Assembly: GCA_903912275.1 (NCBI GenBank)
Contig: CAIWGR010000435.1
Location: 1 to 13,653, forward strand
Reading direction: 5' to 3'
Origin: an uncultured delta proteobacterium
GTDB lineage: Bacteria > Myxococcota_A > Bradymonadia > REDH01
Length of the DNA: 13,653 bases
Under the pieces are notes generated by a model that was given only the letters and a program-made list of their open reading frames with translations, was not told the DNA's origin and made no database searches. Positions within the stretch are counted from its first letter, which is position 1, and each line of letters begins with the position of its first letter. Below, piece by piece: positions 12,016 to 13,653 of this stretch. Made by a program: the position numbers and the translations under genes.

Positions 12016-13337
12016 GGTGCGCCCACCGTGTAGCTGTCGGTGGGTTCGCCTCGCTCGTTCACCCGCTCCACACGGATGCTGCCATCGCCGGCGATGGTGA
12101 GCGCAGAGACGCCGTAGCTCGACGAGGCGACCAGCCGCTTCGACTCCTCATCCGGGTAGACCGCCAGCACCTCTGCGCGCGTATCGTTGATGTTGGTGAG
12201 CAGCGCGCCGCCGCCTGCATCCACCACATAGTGGATGTCGCCGATGAGGAAGCGCTCGTAGCCGTGGTTGTGGCCCGTGAGCACGAGCCTCACCTTGCTC
12301 GCGACGAAGCGGGGGTGGAAGTAGTCGCGGACCGTGAAGTCGGGCGTGCTCTTGCCGAAGGTGTAGACGGGCCGGTGGAAGACCACGATGACCGTGCGGA
12401 TGGCGGGGTCGCCGTCGGCTGCGCGCAGCTCCTCCTCAAACCAGGCCATCTGCGTGGTCCCGGTGGGCCCGAAGTCGGCCTCGGAGTTCAGGAAGACGAA
12501 CCGGGCGCTGCCGAAGGTAAATGCGTGGTAATGAAGGGTCCCGTTGGGTTCGCCCTGACCGCCGAAGAGCCGCTCGAAGTGGCTCTCGAACTCGCCGAAG
12601 GCCTCGTATTCGTGGTTGCCGATTGCATGGTGGGAGGCCATCGAGGCCATCACGCCCCCGAAGTAGGCGAAGTAGCCGTTCCAGGTGTCGACAGGGTTGT
12701 CGTAGTACTGAATGTCGCCGCCGTGCAGAAAGAGATCGCCACCCAGCGCCGCTGCGCGCGGCCCCACCTTCTCGCTGCCTGGCCACATCGTGTCGGCGAC
12801 AAACAGGACGCGAACCTCTTCGCCAGGGGCCGCCGGCGCGCGGAAGCTCCCAGACACGGTCTCGAAGCTCGTTGCAGTGAGGGAGTAGTCGTAATGCAGC
12901 CCGGGCGTGAGGTCCGAGAGCGTGATGTCGTGCAGCGTCGAAGAACCGGCCTTGTCCGGGTAGTCGGAGCGCAGGCCAGGCCGCGGCCAGTCGGGCGAGA
13001 GCTCCCGTGTCTCCTGCTCCGTGATGCCGACCACCTCTGTCCCGTCCGGCGCGCGCAACGTCACCGTGAGCGGCGCGTCGGTGTTGGTCTCACAGCGCAG
13101 CCGCACCTGTGTCGCGCCCGTGACCATCACCCAAGGACCTTTCACCCGAAGATGGGTGGCAGCCAGCGGACCGGAGCCCTCGCCGCTTCCTGAGCCCTCG
13201 CCGCTTCCTGAGCCCTCGCCGCTTCCTGAGCCCGCTCCTGCATTGGCCTCATCGCTCTGCTCCGCGCAGCCAGCGAAGGGGACGAGACCTACCGAGAGGG
13301 CCGAGAGGATAAGCAGCCTGCGTCGCGTGAGTTGCAT
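12012..13337 (-). CDS. Lipoprotein metallophosphatase, purple acid phosphatase-like
   Basis: A 441-aa predicted exported phosphatase with a binuclear metal site. The signal peptide starts MQLTRRRLLILS, a possible twin-arginine motif, and ends at FAGC (lipidated Cys24). A Gly/Ser/Glu linker (36-56) leads to a beta domain (60-170) like the fibronectin-type domain of purple acid phosphatases, ending 'LTPGLHYDYSL...FRAP'. The catalytic domain has FVADTMW (D182, where the family usually has GDxG), GGDIQYYD (D208, Y211), GNHEYE (N241, H242), VVFHRPVYT (H321) and TGHNHGYER (H356, H358). The ATG at 13337 has AAGGA 5 bases upstream. It is the first gene of the reverse-strand cluster and overlaps the SDR start by 4 bases. 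The physiological substrate is unknown; general organic-phosphate scavenging would fit. Confidence 0.9.
   Translation of the reverse strand: MQLTRRRLLILSALSVGLVPFAGCAEQSDEANAGAGSGSGEGSGSGEGSGSGEGSGPLAATHLRVKGPWVMVTGATQVRLRCETNTDAPLTVTLRAPDGTEVVGITEQETRELSPDWPRPGLRSDYPDKAGSSTLHDITLSDLTPGLHYDYSLTATSFETVSGSFRAPAAPGEEVRVLFVADTMWPGSEKVGPRAAALGGDLFLHGGDIQYYDNPVDTWNGYFAYFGGVMASMASHHAIGNHEYEAFGEFESHFERLFGGQGEPNGTLHYHAFTFGSARFVFLNSEADFGPTGTTQMAWFEEELRAADGDPAIRTVIVVFHRPVYTFGKSTPDFTVRDYFHPRFVASKVRLVLTGHNHGYERFLIGDIHYVVDAGGGALLTNINDTRAEVLAVYPDEESKRLVASSSYGVSALTIAGDGSIRVERVNERGEPTDSYTVGAP
13174..13233. repeat. 18-bp tandem repeat encoding the phosphatase linker
   Basis: Three exact copies of GAGCCCTCGCCGCTTCCT plus 6 more bases. 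Read on the reverse strand they give the GSGEGS units between lipid anchor and phosphatase domain. The period is a multiple of three, so slippage would alter linker length without a frameshift. Confidence 0.9.
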
Positions 13338-13505
13338 GGTCTTCCTTGGGGCTCGAGCACGCAGGCGAACTGCATCTCTGTCGTTGGCTTGTCAACGATG
13401 TGCGGCAGCTTCACCCAGATTTTACGGCCCTGTCTCATCTCGTTCCCTTTTGCCGCTCGAAGCGGTATCCATCGCCCGCCTCCGATGTCCGACCCCTGGG
13501 GAATC
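13338..13505. promoter_or_regulatory. Divergent intergenic region
   Basis: This 168-base region must hold promoters for the reverse-strand phosphatase cluster and for the forward M32 peptidase gene. On the reverse strand a perfect TTGACA (13395-13390) is visible; the best -10 downstream is weak (TGCAGT, spacer 15). A small CCGCT/AGCGG inverted repeat with a CGA centre (13453-13465) lies in the peptidase leader. No forward promoter is convincing. Confidence 0.35.
13381..13398. promoter_or_regulatory. Inverted repeat in the divergent region, possible operator
   Basis: TCGTTG-GCTTGT-CAACGA has perfect 6-base arms. It overlaps the reverse-strand TTGACA hexamer, the right place for a repressor site acting on the phosphatase cluster. 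No regulator gene is in the window. Confidence 0.35.
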
Positions 13506-13653
13506 ATGACCACTGCAAACGCCGCCTACGAACAGCTCAACACCCGCTTCAAGAAGATCTCCGCCATCGGCGATGCCCGCGGCATCCTGGGCTGGGACAT
13601 GCTCACCATCATGCCCAAGGGCGCCTCCGAGGCCCGCGGCGAGGCAGTCGCCA
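13506..13653 (+). CDS. Carboxypeptidase Taq (M32 family), N-terminal fragment
   Basis: The first 49 codons of a gene that runs off the right edge. The sequence 'YEQLNTRFKKISAIGDARGI' followed by 'LGWDMLTIMPKGASEARGEA' matches the N-terminus of M32 metallocarboxypeptidases, where the block is (L)xWDxxTxMPxGxxxxRxE. These cytosolic zinc enzymes trim C-terminal residues from peptides. The HEXXH metal motif would lie beyond the window. A GGGGA sits only about 3 bases before the ATG, slightly close for a ribosome-binding site, but no other start fits the family N-terminus. It may serve peptide catabolism alongside the opp genes, though they are about 9 kb apart. Confidence 0.85.
   Translation, partial: MTTANAAYEQLNTRFKKISAIGDARGILGWDMLTIMPKGASEARGEAVA

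Noticed and set aside
12231..13193. A 320-codon forward frame opposite the phosphatase gene
   Set aside because: Antisense to a gene with all but one of its metal motifs in standard form; low-complexity Val/Glu/Arg-rich product.

Overview
The window looks like chromosomal DNA from a high-G+C Gram-negative bacterium, most likely Myxococcota or a close relative (the former Deltaproteobacteria). Codons end mostly in C or G. Three gene products carry lipoprotein signal peptides, and there is an Opp-type transporter. Two large surface lipoproteins combine an Asp/Thr-rich linker, a 'Myxococcus cysteine-rich' CGxG...CDDGN...GDGC module and many DxDxDG-type loops, a style typical of myxobacteria. This placement is inferred from domain style, not from a marker gene. 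I see no rRNA, tRNA, CRISPR, IS element or phage gene.

Left part (1-4438, + strand): the 3' end of an oligopeptide-binding protein gene (oppA-like), then oppB-like and oppC-like permease genes and a dNTPase gene (dgt-like), packed with gaps or overlaps of -4 to +9 bases, so probably one transcript. No ATPase (oppD/oppF) gene lies in this stretch. The OppC-like permease carries four canonical EF-hand loops inserted in its first periplasmic loop, the most unusual feature of the window. A hairpin straddles the dgt stop codon.

Middle (4439-9158, + strand): a leader of about 160 bases with three predicted hairpins, then two tandem paralogous lipoproteins (1020 and 468 aa). They hold 14 and 5 copies of a Cys-bracketed, calcium-loop-like repeat, interleaved with beta-sandwich-like modules. 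They look like the product of a gene duplication followed by repeat expansion.

Right part (9174-13337, - strand), read in transcription order: a lipoprotein metallophosphatase of the purple-acid-phosphatase type; an SDR oxidoreductase with the Asp-Tyr-Lys set of pteridine reductases (FolM/PTR1-like); a rhodanese-MoeB/ThiF fusion; and a SAM-dependent methyltransferase. Two of the three junctions are 4-base start/stop overlaps, so an operon is likely. A pterin reductase beside a MoeB-type sulfur-activating enzyme hints at pterin or molybdenum-cofactor chemistry, but this is inference. A divergent intergenic region with a perfect inverted repeat separates the operon from the 5' end of an M32 (Taq-type) carboxypeptidase gene that runs off the right edge.
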